Of a stretch of 46,176 nt of DNA, positions 26,786 through 35,487 are shown piece by piece (the first letter of the stretch is position 1; every line of letters starts with the position of its first letter). The position numbers and the translations under genes were made by a program. The stretch comes from an uncultured Oscillospiraceae bacterium (lineage in GTDB: Bacteria; Bacillota; Clostridia; Oscillospirales; Oscillospiraceae), in NCBI GenBank assembly GCA_904395905.1, contig CAJFNZ010000064.1:1-46176 (forward strand), written 5' to 3'. The notes under the pieces are model-generated. The model made no database searches and was not told the DNA's origin. It saw only the letters and a list, made by a program, of their open reading frames with translations.

Positions 26786-27355
26786 TCAGGGCATCCCGGC
26801 GCTGGCCGGCGCCTGGGCAAAGTCCTCGCCCCGCAGGACGTGGCGGCGGATGTAGCGGAAGGTCTCCGCCTCGCCCCGCTCGGCCAGCATCTGGAGGAGG
26901 AAGCGGGTTTTGCGCAGCGTCTCCTCGTGCATCAGCGGCGACTCCCGCGCCCGGTCCAGGTACTCCAGCGGGTCCGAGGGCTTGTACGCCGCCCCCCGGT
27001 ACGTCTTGCAGGCGGCGATGCGGTCCATGCACATCTCCACCAGGTACTCCGTGGGCATGGGCACCGGCTCGTACTGGCGGGTGCCGGGCTTCAGGTCCGT
27101 CCAGTACTCGAAGTGGTGCTTGTTCCGGCCCTTGTGGTGCATCCACGCCAGGGAGTAGCCGTTGGCCTCCCGCTCGGCGGTGTTGGGGCTGCGGTTGCCC
27201 TGGTAGTACCGGACGCCCACGAGAAACTCCGTGGGGCTGTACTTGGACAAATCGTGGGTCAGGCCCCGCCAGTAGAGCCCGACCTTGAAGCAGTGCACCA
27301 TGACCAGGGTCCGGTGCTTCGTGACGGTTTTCAGATGTCCCCAGAAGTTGGACAT
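26786..27355 (-). CDS. DUF5662 family protein
   Basis: Protein of unknown function, 189 residues, matching the DUF5662 family by the features HLKTVTKHRTLVMVHCFK, GLTHDLSKYSPTEF and the His-rich WMHHKGRNKHHFEYW. The spaced His and HD residues suggest a metal-binding, HD-like helical fold, but activity is not known. The start at 27355 is chosen for the ribosome site aaaggaga; a longer frame to 27550 lacks one. It converges on the collagen-like gene. Such genes are widespread in Clostridia and in some phages. Confidence 0.8.
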   Translation of the reverse strand: MSNFWGHLKTVTKHRTLVMVHCFKVGLYWRGLTHDLSKYSPTEFLVGVRYYQGNRSPNTAEREANGYSLAWMHHKGRNKHHFEYWTDLKPGTRQYEPVPMPTEYLVEMCMDRIAACKTYRGAAYKPSDPLEYLDRARESPLMHEETLRKTRFLLQMLAERGEAETFRYIRRHVLRGEDFAQAPASAGMP

Positions 27356-27621
27356 GGCTGGGTCTCCTTTATCCTGGAATTCCAATTCGCCTCTTATGAT
27401 ACCACGGTTTTTCCCTCGGCGCAAGGCGGCCGGCGCCGGCAATTTCCGGCGGGTGACAAAGGTGCTTCCCTCCGGGCGGATGGGCGGCGGCCGGAGGGCG
27501 GCGCGGCGACGGGGACGGCGGGGCGCGCGCCGGGAGACCGTTGTCCACACCCCCGCGGGGGCCGGCCGCGGGGCGTGGTATCCTGTCTTCAGGCCGGTGG
27601 GGCGGCCGGAAAGGAGGCGCT

Positions 27622-28014
27622 ATGGGAAATCCAAAGAGACAGCCCTGGTCCCAGCGGCAGCTGGGCCAGGCCATTGACCGGTACTTCCAGGCCCTGGAGG
27701 CGGACCCCGGCCGCCGGGGCGGGCCCAGCGATTTGCTGGCGGCCCTGGGTGTGGACCTGGAGACGGCCCGGCAGCTGGCCGGGGCGGACGACGGCTGCGG
27801 GCGGCTGCTGCGCCAGGCGGCCACCCGGCTCCGGGCCCACCTGGAGACGTCCCCGGCCTGGGCCGGCAGCAACGGCACCAAGGCCGCGTTTTTGCTGCGG
27901 CAGCCGCTGTGGGACGGCCTCGCCTACGCCGACAAGCGGGAGGCCGGGCAGGGGACGGCCACCATCCAGGTGACCTTCGGCCCGGGCGGGGACGCCGGGG
28001 AGGCCTTCGGCTGA
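27622..28014 (+). CDS. Putative terminase small subunit
   Basis: 130 residues, mostly helical, with an N-terminal segment (SQRQLGQAIDRYFQALE) and a helix-turn-helix-like middle part. The C-terminal VTFGPGGDAGEAFG is a short strand and tail. Small terminase subunits recognise viral DNA and hold it for the large subunit. Identification rests on size and on lying immediately before the large terminase gene, not on a firm motif. The ATG at 27622 has ggaaaggagg upstream; its stop overlaps the probable terL start. Confidence 0.6.
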   Translation: MGNPKRQPWSQRQLGQAIDRYFQALEADPGRRGGPSDLLAALGVDLETARQLAGADDGCGRLLRQAATRLRAHLETSPAWAGSNGTKAAFLLRQPLWDGLAYADKREAGQGTATIQVTFGPGGDAGEAFG

Positions 28015-29363
28015 GGGCGGCGGTCGTTCTGGGGCGGCCCAACTCCGAGCCCCAGCGGCGGTTCTTCGCCAGCCGGGCCCTCTACACCTGCTACGGCGGC
28101 GCGAGGGGCGGCGGCAAGAGCTGGGCCCTGCGGACCAAGGCCGTGGGCGGGGCCCTCCGGTGGCCGGGGATCCGGATTTTGCTCATCCGCCGGACCTACC
28201 GGGACATGGAGAACACCCTGCTCGACCCGCTGCTCCGGATGGTGCCGCCGGAGGCGGGGACGTACCACGCCGCCCGCCGCCAGGTGCGGTTCGCCAACGG
28301 CTCCATCCTCCAGCTGGGCCACCTGCCCGGGGCCGAGGCGGCCGTGGAGGGGGAGTACCAGGGGCAGGAGTACGACTGGATCCTCATCGACGAGGCCACG
28401 CAGTTCACCGAGGCGGAGTTCCGGGGCCTGGGCGCGTGCCTCCGGGGCGTCAACGACATCCCCAAGCGGATGTACCTGACGTGCAACCCCGGCGGCGTCG
28501 GCCACAACTGGGTCAAGCGGCTGTTCATCGACCGGCGGTTCCGGGCCGGGGAGCGGCCGGAGGACTACGTGTTCATCCCGGCCCGGTACACCGACAACGC
28601 CGACCTGATGGCGTCCTCCCCCGGATACGGGGCGATGCTCGACAGCCTGCCCGAGAACGTCCGCCGGGCCCACCGCGACGGCGACTGGAACGCCCTGGCC
28701 GGGCAGTTCTTTCCGGAGTTCGACCGGGCCGTCCACACCGCGGCGCCCTTCCCGGTGCCGGCGGGGTGGCGGCGGTACCGGGCCATGGACTACGGGCTTG
28801 ACTGCTTCGCCTGCCTGTGGGTGGCGGTGGACTTCCAGGGGCGGTGCTGGGTGTACCGGGAGGTGGCGAAGGCCGGGCTCATCGTCTCGGCTGCGGCGGA
28901 GCTGGCCCTGGCGGCCACGGGGCCGGAGGAGACCATCGCCGGCACCATCGCGCCGCCGGACATCTGGTCGGCCCAGAAGGACACCGGCAAGACCATGGCC
29001 GAGCTGTTCGCCCAGGCGGGGCTGCCGCTGCTCCGGGGCGGCAGCCGGCGGGTCCCCGGGTGGATGGCCCTGAAGGAGCTGCTGCGGGTGCGGCCCGACG
29101 GGAGGCCGGGACTGGTGATTTTCTCCAGCTGCCGGGGGCTCATCGAGGACCTGGAGGCCCTCCAGACGGACCGGGACAACCCCTCGGACGCGGCCACGGA
29201 GCCCCACGCCGTGACCCACCGGCCCGACGCCCTGCGGTACTTCGCCCAGAACCGCAGCCTGCTGCCCGAGGCCCCCGAGGAGACGCCGGAGGAGGACGCC
29301 GGGGCGGACTACGACGACGTGATGCGCGGCGGCGCGCCGGCAGACAGCTATGTGCAGTTTTAG
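28011..29363 (+). CDS. Terminase large subunit
   Basis: ATPase-nuclease that pumps DNA into capsids. Walker A is YGGARGGGKSWALRTKA near residue 25, Walker B YDWILIDEATQF near 123, and the coupling region LTCNPGG near 160. The nuclease domain begins AMDYGLDCFACLWVAVDF near 260 with its first Asp. About 450 residues. The start is unusual: no ATG, GTG or TTG lies between GTG 27909, which would overlap terS by 106 bases, and the Walker A region. A CTG at 28011 overlaps the terS stop as CTGA and has ggggagg seven bases upstream, so CTG is the best guess. All catalytic motifs appear intact. Confidence 0.88.
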   Translation: MRAAVVLGRPNSEPQRRFFASRALYTCYGGARGGGKSWALRTKAVGGALRWPGIRILLIRRTYRDMENTLLDPLLRMVPPEAGTYHAARRQVRFANGSILQLGHLPGAEAAVEGEYQGQEYDWILIDEATQFTEAEFRGLGACLRGVNDIPKRMYLTCNPGGVGHNWVKRLFIDRRFRAGERPEDYVFIPARYTDNADLMASSPGYGAMLDSLPENVRRAHRDGDWNALAGQFFPEFDRAVHTAAPFPVPAGWRRYRAMDYGLDCFACLWVAVDFQGRCWVYREVAKAGLIVSAAAELALAATGPEETIAGTIAPPDIWSAQKDTGKTMAELFAQAGLPLLRGGSRRVPGWMALKELLRVRPDGRPGLVIFSSCRGLIEDLEALQTDRDNPSDAATEPHAVTHRPDALRYFAQNRSLLPEAPEETPEEDAGADYDDVMRGGAPADSYVQF

Positions 29364-29376
29364 AGAGGAGCGGACT

Positions 29377-29706
29377 ATGGAAGAGATGCGGACGGCCCCC
29401 CGGGACGGGGACCGCGAGGAGAAAATGCGCCGGGAGGTGCGGGAGTTCGTCCAGGCCTACCCGGACGTGAAGCCCGCCGACATCGACGCGGCGGTCTGGC
29501 AGGCGGTGGGCCGGGGGGAGACCCTGACGGCGGCCTACCGCACCCGCCAGGCCCAGCGGCTCCAGGAGGAGAACGACCGGCTCCGCCGGCAGCTGGAGGC
29601 CGAGGAGCAGAACCGGGAGAACCGGCGGACCAGCCTGGGCTCCCAGCGCTCCAGCGGCGAGGAACGGGGGCACGACCCCTTTTTGGACGCGTTTTTGAGC
29701 GACTGA
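29377..29706 (+). CDS. Putative capsid scaffolding protein
   Basis: 109 residues, very charged and helical, with a central coiled-coil (QAQRLQEENDRLRRQLEAEE) and a short acidic C-terminal tail, HDPFLDAFLSD. Scaffold proteins guide capsid assembly and often sit just before the capsid gene, as here. No specific motif is recognised. It starts at ATG 29377 behind gagaggag. Confidence 0.5.
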   Translation: MEEMRTAPRDGDREEKMRREVREFVQAYPDVKPADIDAAVWQAVGRGETLTAAYRTRQAQRLQEENDRLRRQLEAEEQNRENRRTSLGSQRSSGEERGHDPFLDAFLSD

Positions 29707-29727
29707 GAAAGGAGCGTTTACCACACT

Positions 29728-30801
29728 ATGGGAAACACCATCAATCTGGCCACCAAGTACGCCGAGGCCGCCCAGGAGCGGTTTTACCGGGATTCCTTCA
29801 CCGAGAGCAGCTTCTCCCGGGACCTGGACGTGGCCTTCACCGGCGTGCGGACCGTGCGGGTCTACGAGATTGACACCGCGCCCCTGGGCGACTACGTCCG
29901 CAGCGGCGCCAACCGCTACGGCACGCCCCAGGAGCTGACCGACAACCTCCAGGAGTTCCTGATGACCCAGGACAAGGCCTTCACCTACACCATCGACAAG
30001 GGCAACGCCCGCGAGCAGTTCAACGTCAAGCAGGCCGCCAGCTCCCTCAAGCGGCAGATGCGGGAGGTGGTCACCCCCTATATCGACCGCTACCGGATGC
30101 GCGTCTGGGCCGAGAAGGCCGGCATCATCCAGGGGCTTTCGGCCGCGCCGGCCAAGGAGACCATCGCCGGGCTGATTCTCGACGCCACCGCCGCCATGGA
30201 CGACGCCCTGGTTCCGGCCGAGGGGCGGACCCTCTACCTGACCGCGGGCCTCTACAAGCAGCTCAAGCTCTGCGACGAGTTCCTCAGCGCCGACAAGCTG
30301 GCCCAGGAGGCCCTGGCCCGGGGCGTGGTGGGGGAGTTCGACGGCATGGCCGTCAAGAAGGTGCCCTCCAGCTACATGCCCGAGAACGTGTACTTCCTGA
30401 TTGTCACCAAGGGCGCGGCCATCTCGCCGGTGAAGCTGAACGACTACAAGATCCACGCCGACCCGCCGGGCATCTCCGGCGATTTGGTGGAGGGCCGCGT
30501 CCTGTTCGACGCCTTCGTCAAGGGCGCCCGGGCCGCCGGCATCTACGTGGCCGCGGCCAGCAGCGCCGTGTGCGCCACGCCCACCATCCAGATCTCCGGC
30601 GGGACGGTCACGCTGGCCTCGACCACCTCGGGCGCGGCCATTCGGTACACCCTGGACGGCAGCGACCCGCGGTACTCGGCCTCGGCCCAGGTGTACAGCG
30701 CCTCGGCCCAGCCGACCGCGGAGAGCGGCACGGTGGTGCGGGCCTACGCCGAGAAGGCGGGGATGTACGCCTCCGGCGTCGCCGAGGAGACGGCCGAGTA
30801 G
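29728..30801 (+). CDS. Major capsid protein with C-terminal chitobiase-like domain
   Basis: 357 residues. The first 275 or so look like an HK97-fold capsid protein: an N-terminal helical arm, a central LKRQMREVVTPYIDRYRMRVWAEKA region, and a strand-rich end. From about residue 280 a separate domain runs TPTIQISGGTVTLAS then IRYTLDGSDPRYS, the pattern of the CHB_HEX_C-type beta-sandwich. Such add-on domains often decorate capsid surfaces and may bind glycans. The capsid role is inferred from position and size. Confidence 0.7.
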   Translation: MGNTINLATKYAEAAQERFYRDSFTESSFSRDLDVAFTGVRTVRVYEIDTAPLGDYVRSGANRYGTPQELTDNLQEFLMTQDKAFTYTIDKGNAREQFNVKQAASSLKRQMREVVTPYIDRYRMRVWAEKAGIIQGLSAAPAKETIAGLILDATAAMDDALVPAEGRTLYLTAGLYKQLKLCDEFLSADKLAQEALARGVVGEFDGMAVKKVPSSYMPENVYFLIVTKGAAISPVKLNDYKIHADPPGISGDLVEGRVLFDAFVKGARAAGIYVAAASSAVCATPTIQISGGTVTLASTTSGAAIRYTLDGSDPRYSASAQVYSASAQPTAESGTVVRAYAEKAGMYASGVAEETAE

Positions 30802-30860
30802 CGAACGACCCATCCAAAACCCAGGGGCGGGCGGAGGCCCGCCCCGGAAAGGAGCTTGCC

Positions 30861-31064
30861 ATGTGGAAACTGTTGCTGGCGGCCGACGTGCTGCTCCACT
30901 GCCTGACGCTGGCCCGGCTGGGCCGGCCCGGCGGGGGAGAGGCCGCCCCGGCCGCCCCGGAGGCGCGGCCGCCGGAGGGGGAGGAGGCCCGGGCGGCCAT
31001 GGACCGGTTCCGGGCCGGGGTCGCCGGGATCTTGGGCTACGACGGCTCGGAGGGCCGGCCGTGA
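30861..31064 (+). CDS. Small phage-module protein of unknown function
   Basis: 67 residues: a hydrophobic N-terminal segment (MWKLLLAADVLLHCLTLARL), a proline and alanine-rich linker, and a short amphipathic helix. The ATG at 30861 has gaaaggag upstream, and its stop overlaps the portal GTG, so it is likely real and coupled to the portal gene. No family recognised. Confidence 0.55.
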   Translation: MWKLLLAADVLLHCLTLARLGRPGGGEAAPAAPEARPPEGEEARAAMDRFRAGVAGILGYDGSEGRP

Positions 31065-32698
31065 GGGGCGCCCCCGACGCGGCCCTGGTGGCCCGGCGGT
31101 ACGACCGCTCCGTGGCCTTCAAGACCCGGCTGGGCCTCTACGACACGGTGCGCAAGAACGAGAACTTCTTCATCGGCCGGCAGTGGGAGGGTGTGGACGC
31201 CCACGGCCTGCCGACGCCGGTGTTCAACTTCCTCAAGCGGGTGGTGCTGTTCCAGGTGGCCACCGTCACCTCGGACAACATCGCCATGCAGGCCTCGCCC
31301 CTGGCGGCCACGGGGCAGAGGAGCCTGGGGGACATCGACGGGATTGCCGACGTCGTCAACAAGCAGTTCCAGGCCATCTTCGAGCGGAACCAGCTGGTGG
31401 GCCTGCTGCGGGAGTTCCTGCGGAACGCCGCCGTGGACGGCGACGGCTGCCTGTACACCTGGTTCGACCCGTCGGTGGAAAACGGGCAGCCGGTCCGCGG
31501 CGAAATCGTCACCGAGGTGGTGGAGAACACCCGGGTCCACTTCGGGAACCCGTACAGCCGGGACGTCCAGACCCAGCCGTGGATCCTGCTGAGCCGGCGG
31601 ATGGACCTGGAGGAGGCCCGGGAGCTGGCCCGGGACGGCGGGGACGACCTGCGGCCCGACGCCCCGGAGACCTTCGCCGCCGACGATGCCGACGACCGGC
31701 GGGTGACGGTGCTGACGTACCTCTACCGGGACCGGGAGACCGGCACCATCCGGCGGTACCTCTGCACCCGGAGCCGGGAATTGCAGCCGGACGCCGACAC
31801 GGGGCTCACCCGCTACCCCCTGGTCTGGCTCAACTGGGACTACGTCCAGGACTGCTGCCACGGCCAGGCCCTGGTGACGGGGCTGCTGCCCAACCAGATC
31901 TTCATCAATAAGCTGTTCGCCATGTCCATGATTTCCCTGATGACGACGGCCTACCCGAAAATCGTCTACGACAAGACCCGGATCCCGCGGTGGGACAGCC
32001 GGGTGGGGGCCGCCATCGGCGTCAACGGCGGCGACATGAACAGCGTGGCCCGCATCATCGACCCGGCCCAGATCTCGCCGCAGATTGCCCAGTTCATCCA
32101 GCTGGCCGTGGACTACACCCAGAGCTTCCTGGGGGCCTCGGACGTGGCGCTGGGCAACGCCCGGCCGGAGAACACCTCGGCCATCGTGGCCCTCCAGCGG
32201 GCGGCCGGCGTGCCGCTGGAAATCACCAAGCAGAACCTCTACCGGGCGGTGGAGCAGCTGGGGCGGATCTACCTGGACCATATGCGCAACTACTACGGTG
32301 TCCGCACCGTCCAGGTGTCCATGGACTTAGGAAGACGGGCGGCCCCGCTGGGCATCGCCCTGCCGGAGGGGACGTTCCAGCGGCCGTTCGACTTCTCCGT
32401 CCTGGGCGAAATCCCGCTGTCCATCCAGCTGGACGTCGGCGCGTCCTCCTACTGGTCGGAGATTGCCAGCCAGCAGACCCTGGACAACCTGCTGGTGCAG
32501 AACAAGATTGATTTGGCGGACTACCTGGAGCGGATCCCCAACGGGTACATCACGAAAAAGCAGGAGCTGATTGAAAAGCTCCGGGGGAACCGGGCGCCGG
32601 CGGCGCCGGTGCCGGCCGCCGAGACGGAGCTGCCCCTCCCGGCCGGCGGCGGCAACGGGGCCCTCCAGCGGGCCATCGCCCAGACGGCGACGGCGTGA
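31061..32698 (+). CDS. Portal protein (podovirus type)
   Basis: 545 residues forming the putative DNA entry ring at one capsid vertex. The portal-like features are KNENFFIGRQWEG near 30, a body with PWILLSRRMDL, the helical LPNQIFINKLFAMSMISLMTTAYPKI and LGNARPENTSAIVALQRAAGVPLEITKQNLY, and a helical C-terminal end. It starts at GTG 31061 overlapping the preceding stop. It lies after the capsid gene, whereas in most tailed phages the portal comes first. Confidence 0.75.
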   Translation: MRGAPDAALVARRYDRSVAFKTRLGLYDTVRKNENFFIGRQWEGVDAHGLPTPVFNFLKRVVLFQVATVTSDNIAMQASPLAATGQRSLGDIDGIADVVNKQFQAIFERNQLVGLLREFLRNAAVDGDGCLYTWFDPSVENGQPVRGEIVTEVVENTRVHFGNPYSRDVQTQPWILLSRRMDLEEARELARDGGDDLRPDAPETFAADDADDRRVTVLTYLYRDRETGTIRRYLCTRSRELQPDADTGLTRYPLVWLNWDYVQDCCHGQALVTGLLPNQIFINKLFAMSMISLMTTAYPKIVYDKTRIPRWDSRVGAAIGVNGGDMNSVARIIDPAQISPQIAQFIQLAVDYTQSFLGASDVALGNARPENTSAIVALQRAAGVPLEITKQNLYRAVEQLGRIYLDHMRNYYGVRTVQVSMDLGRRAAPLGIALPEGTFQRPFDFSVLGEIPLSIQLDVGASSYWSEIASQQTLDNLLVQNKIDLADYLERIPNGYITKKQELIEKLRGNRAPAAPVPAAETELPLPAGGGNGALQRAIAQTATA

Positions 32699-32714
32699 GG
32701 GCGGAAAGGAGCGG

Positions 32715-34280
32715 ATGCCTGTGGCATTGACGGAATTTACGAAAAATATGGACATCATCGCGGCCCTGGACGACTACCCCAACGACGTGGACGGCCTGAC
32801 GGCCGCTCAGCTGAAGGCCAAGTTTGACGAGGGCGGCAAGGCGCTGCAGACGTACCTGAACGACACCCTGCTGCCCCAGCTGGAGGCCCTGGGGGTCGAG
32901 GCCGTCGTCTGCCGCCGGGGGACCGGCCTGGCCTACCTGCGCCTGGACGGCGGCGGGGCCCTGGAGGCCTCGGCCGACGGAGAGGACTGGCTGCCGGCGG
33001 GGACGCGGATTGCCGGGCCCGACGGCCAGCTGGCCACGCCCCGCGGCGTGCTCCAGTTCGCCGACGGCCAGGTGCTCGACAGCGGCGGCCGGACCGTGGT
33101 CTCGGGCCTCCGGGGGCCCCAGGGGGAGACAGGGCCGGCCTGGTACCCGTCCGTGGACGGCGCGGGCGTGCTGACCTTCTCCCAGAGCACCCTGGACACG
33201 GCCCCGCCGCCCGTCTCCATCCGGGGCCCCCAGGGCCCGGCGGGCCAGGACGGCAACAGCTTCGTCGTCCGGAGCCGGTACGACAGTCTGGAGGCCCTCC
33301 AGACGGCCCACCCGGCCGGCCAGGCCGGCGACGCCTACGCCGTGGGCACGGCGGCGGCCAACACCGTTTACATCTGGGACGCCGACCGGGCGGTGTGGGC
33401 GGACATTGGCGCCCTCCAGGGGCCGGCGGGGCCCCAGGGGGCGGCGGGGCCTCCGGGGGCCGACGGCGCCGCCGGCAGCCCGGGCCCGGCCGGCCAGAGC
33501 GCCTATGCCGCGGCCGTGGCCGGCGGGTACACGGGCACGGAAACGGCGTTCCAGGCGGCCCTGGCCGCCGTGGAGGGGAAGGCCGACCGGGCGGCTTCGC
33601 CGACGGCGGGGCATCTGGCGGCCCTGGACGGCCAGGGCAACGTGACCGACGCCGGGGCGGCCCTGGGCAGCCTGGCCTCCCGGGTGACGCCGGCGGCGGC
33701 GGGGAACTTCGCCGCCCTGGGCAGCGACGGGAACCTGACGGACAGCGGCTACGGGCCCGCCGCCTTTGCCGCCGCCAACCTGACGGCCGACCAGATTCCC
33801 TACGACGACACCGACACGGACCTGGGGGCCGACGACCTCCAGGCGGCCGTGGAAGCGCTTTTTACCTCTGTCAGTGAGGGCAAGGCCCTGATTGCTGCCG
33901 CAGTCGCTGACCGGGGCGGTTCAGCTGCGGCAGCGGACACCTTCTCCCAGCTGGCGGCGGCCATCGCGGCCATCCCGGCCAGCGGCGAGGCCTCGATGAC
34001 CGGTGTCACCGTCAGCGGCGGCTCCTACCAAATCAACGCCGGGACCGACAAGTACCTCTACTACCAGTACAGCTACAAGGGCATGGCGGTGACGGCCTTC
34101 TACCTGGTGGAGGAGGGCTACGTGGTGGCGATGGACGGCACGGCCTCCAACCCGGAGATGACCCTCTCGGCCGTGACGAACGGCTTCACCGTGGGCGGCG
34201 GCGCGTCCAGCGGCATCGTCTTTCAGGGGGACACGGTCTCCTTTGCCGGCAGCCTGACCGTCTACCGGTTCGCCGCCTAG
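32715..34280 (+). CDS. Tail fibre or surface protein with collagen-like segments
   Basis: 521 residues. An N-terminal helical part is followed by short collagen-type runs (RGPQGETGPAW near 140, GPQGPAGQDG near 175, QGPAGPQGAAGPPGADG near 236), a middle part with repeated NFAALGSDGNLTDSGYGP-like units, and a C-terminal beta-rich head of about 100 residues (from MTGVTVSGGSYQINAG). This is the usual build of phage fibres and receptor-binding proteins. The target is unknown. Starts at ATG 32715 behind gaaaggag. Confidence 0.7.
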   Translation: MPVALTEFTKNMDIIAALDDYPNDVDGLTAAQLKAKFDEGGKALQTYLNDTLLPQLEALGVEAVVCRRGTGLAYLRLDGGGALEASADGEDWLPAGTRIAGPDGQLATPRGVLQFADGQVLDSGGRTVVSGLRGPQGETGPAWYPSVDGAGVLTFSQSTLDTAPPPVSIRGPQGPAGQDGNSFVVRSRYDSLEALQTAHPAGQAGDAYAVGTAAANTVYIWDADRAVWADIGALQGPAGPQGAAGPPGADGAAGSPGPAGQSAYAAAVAGGYTGTETAFQAALAAVEGKADRAASPTAGHLAALDGQGNVTDAGAALGSLASRVTPAAAGNFAALGSDGNLTDSGYGPAAFAAANLTADQIPYDDTDTDLGADDLQAAVEALFTSVSEGKALIAAAVADRGGSAAAADTFSQLAAAIAAIPASGEASMTGVTVSGGSYQINAGTDKYLYYQYSYKGMAVTAFYLVEEGYVVAMDGTASNPEMTLSAVTNGFTVGGGASSGIVFQGDTVSFAGSLTVYRFAA

Positions 34281-34310
34281 GTGACCGGCGGCGCAGTTCG
34301 GACATAGAAT
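34281..34310 (+). promoter_or_regulatory. Candidate promoter for the lysis genes
   Basis: GTGACC (34281-34286) and TAGAAT (34305-34310) are 18 bases apart, 44 bases before the holin gene. The CATAGAAT here resembles CATAGGAT at 25884-25891. Confidence 0.35.
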
Positions 34311-34354
34311 GGATTGGGCCCCCGGCGGGGGCCCCGGAACGAAGGAGGCGGCGT

Positions 34355-34657
34355 GTGGAAACCATTGAAGCAATGATTCGGCCGGAGCTGCTGGTGCTGG
34401 CGCCGGTGCTGTATTTCCTCGGCGCGGGCCTGCGGCGGGCGGCCGTCCTGCCGGAGCGGTTCGTGCCGCTGGCGCTGGGCGCGGCCGGCGTGGCGCTGGC
34501 CCTGCTCTACCTGGCGGCCACCCTGCCGGCGGCGACGGGGCGGGAGTTCGCGCTCGTCGTCTTTGCGGCGGTGACCCAGGGCGTCCTGTGCGCCGGGTGC
34601 AGCATCCTGGCCGGACGGCTGTTCCGCCGAAGCGGAAAGAACGAGGAGGAGCCATGA
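34355..34657 (+). CDS. Phage holin-like membrane protein
   Basis: 100 residues with three hydrophobic segments (about residues 12-28, 42-60 and 68-86) and a charged tail RRSGKNEEEP. This fits clostridial phage holins of the three-segment type, which permeabilise the membrane for the endolysin. The GTG start has gaaggagg upstream. Its stop overlaps the amidase ATG. Confidence 0.75.
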   Translation: METIEAMIRPELLVLAPVLYFLGAGLRRAAVLPERFVPLALGAAGVALALLYLAATLPAATGREFALVVFAAVTQGVLCAGCSILAGRLFRRSGKNEEEP

Positions 34658-35436
34658 AGCTGTTGTTAATTTCCGGCCACGGGGCCGGCGACGGAGGTGC
34701 GTCTGGCCAGTACGGCGGCCGCACCTATCAGGAGGCGACCGAGACCCGCCGCGTGACGGCCGACGTGGCCCGGGACCTGGCGGGGGACTGCGCGGTGACC
34801 ATCTATCCCACGGCGCGCAACGCCTTTGCCGACTACCAGGCCGGCGTGCTGGACGAGATTGCCCACTTCGACCGGTACGACTACGTGCTGGAGATCCACT
34901 TCAACGCCCTGCGCCAGGACGACGGGGACGGGAAGACCAAGGGCGTGGAGTGCTACGTGCCCCGGGACGAGCCGGAGACCGCCGTGGAGGAGGACATCGT
35001 CCGCAATGTGGCGGCCTGCGGCTTCACCAACCGGGGTGTGAAGCGCCGCGACTGGTCGGTCATCCGGGCGGCCTGGCGGGCCGGTACGCCGGCGGCGCTG
35101 CTGGAGGTCTGCTTCATCGACGACGCCGACGACATGGCCGTGTATCTGGAAAAGCGGGAGGAGATTGCCCAGGCCATCGCCGAGGGCATCCGCCAGGGCT
35201 TTTCCCTGGGAGAGGAGGAACCCATGACCTACGAGCAGTTTGTGGCCTGGATGGACCGGTACCTGGCCCAGCGGGCCCAGGAGCCGCCGGCCGCCTGGTC
35301 GGCCGAGGCCCGGGCCTGGGCCGAGGAGGCCGGCATCGTCCGCGGCGACGGGGCGGGGCAGATGCGCTACCGCTCCTTCGTCACCCGGGAGGAGACGGTG
35401 GAGATGCTCTACCGGCTGTCCCGGCTGGAGGCGTGA
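34654..35436 (+). CDS. N-acetylmuramoyl-L-alanine amidase (endolysin)
   Basis: 260 residues. The catalytic Amidase_3 domain (about 1-190) has the zinc-binding set: His in LISGHGAGDGGA, Glu in ATETRRVT, His in VLEIHFNAL, and the catalytic Glu in ALLEVCFIDD. A C-terminal part of about 65 residues (YEQFVAWMDRYL, WAEEAGIVRGDGAG, VTREETVEMLYRL) resembles an SLH motif and may bind the cell wall. It cleaves the bond between muramic acid and L-Ala. It is coupled to the holin gene by an ATGA overlap. Confidence 0.9.
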   Translation: MKLLLISGHGAGDGGASGQYGGRTYQEATETRRVTADVARDLAGDCAVTIYPTARNAFADYQAGVLDEIAHFDRYDYVLEIHFNALRQDDGDGKTKGVECYVPRDEPETAVEEDIVRNVAACGFTNRGVKRRDWSVIRAAWRAGTPAALLEVCFIDDADDMAVYLEKREEIAQAIAEGIRQGFSLGEEEPMTYEQFVAWMDRYLAQRAQEPPAAWSAEARAWAEEAGIVRGDGAGQMRYRSFVTREETVEMLYRLSRLEA

Positions 35437-35487
35437 ACCGGGGGCCGGGCTGCGGCCCGGCCCCGTACGAGAGAAAGGAGGAACGCC

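Noticed and set aside
27356-27621. Phage repressor or early gene before the terminase
   Set aside because: Only GC-rich inverted repeats and mirror frames are present; no frame has a ribosome site or helix-turn-helix.
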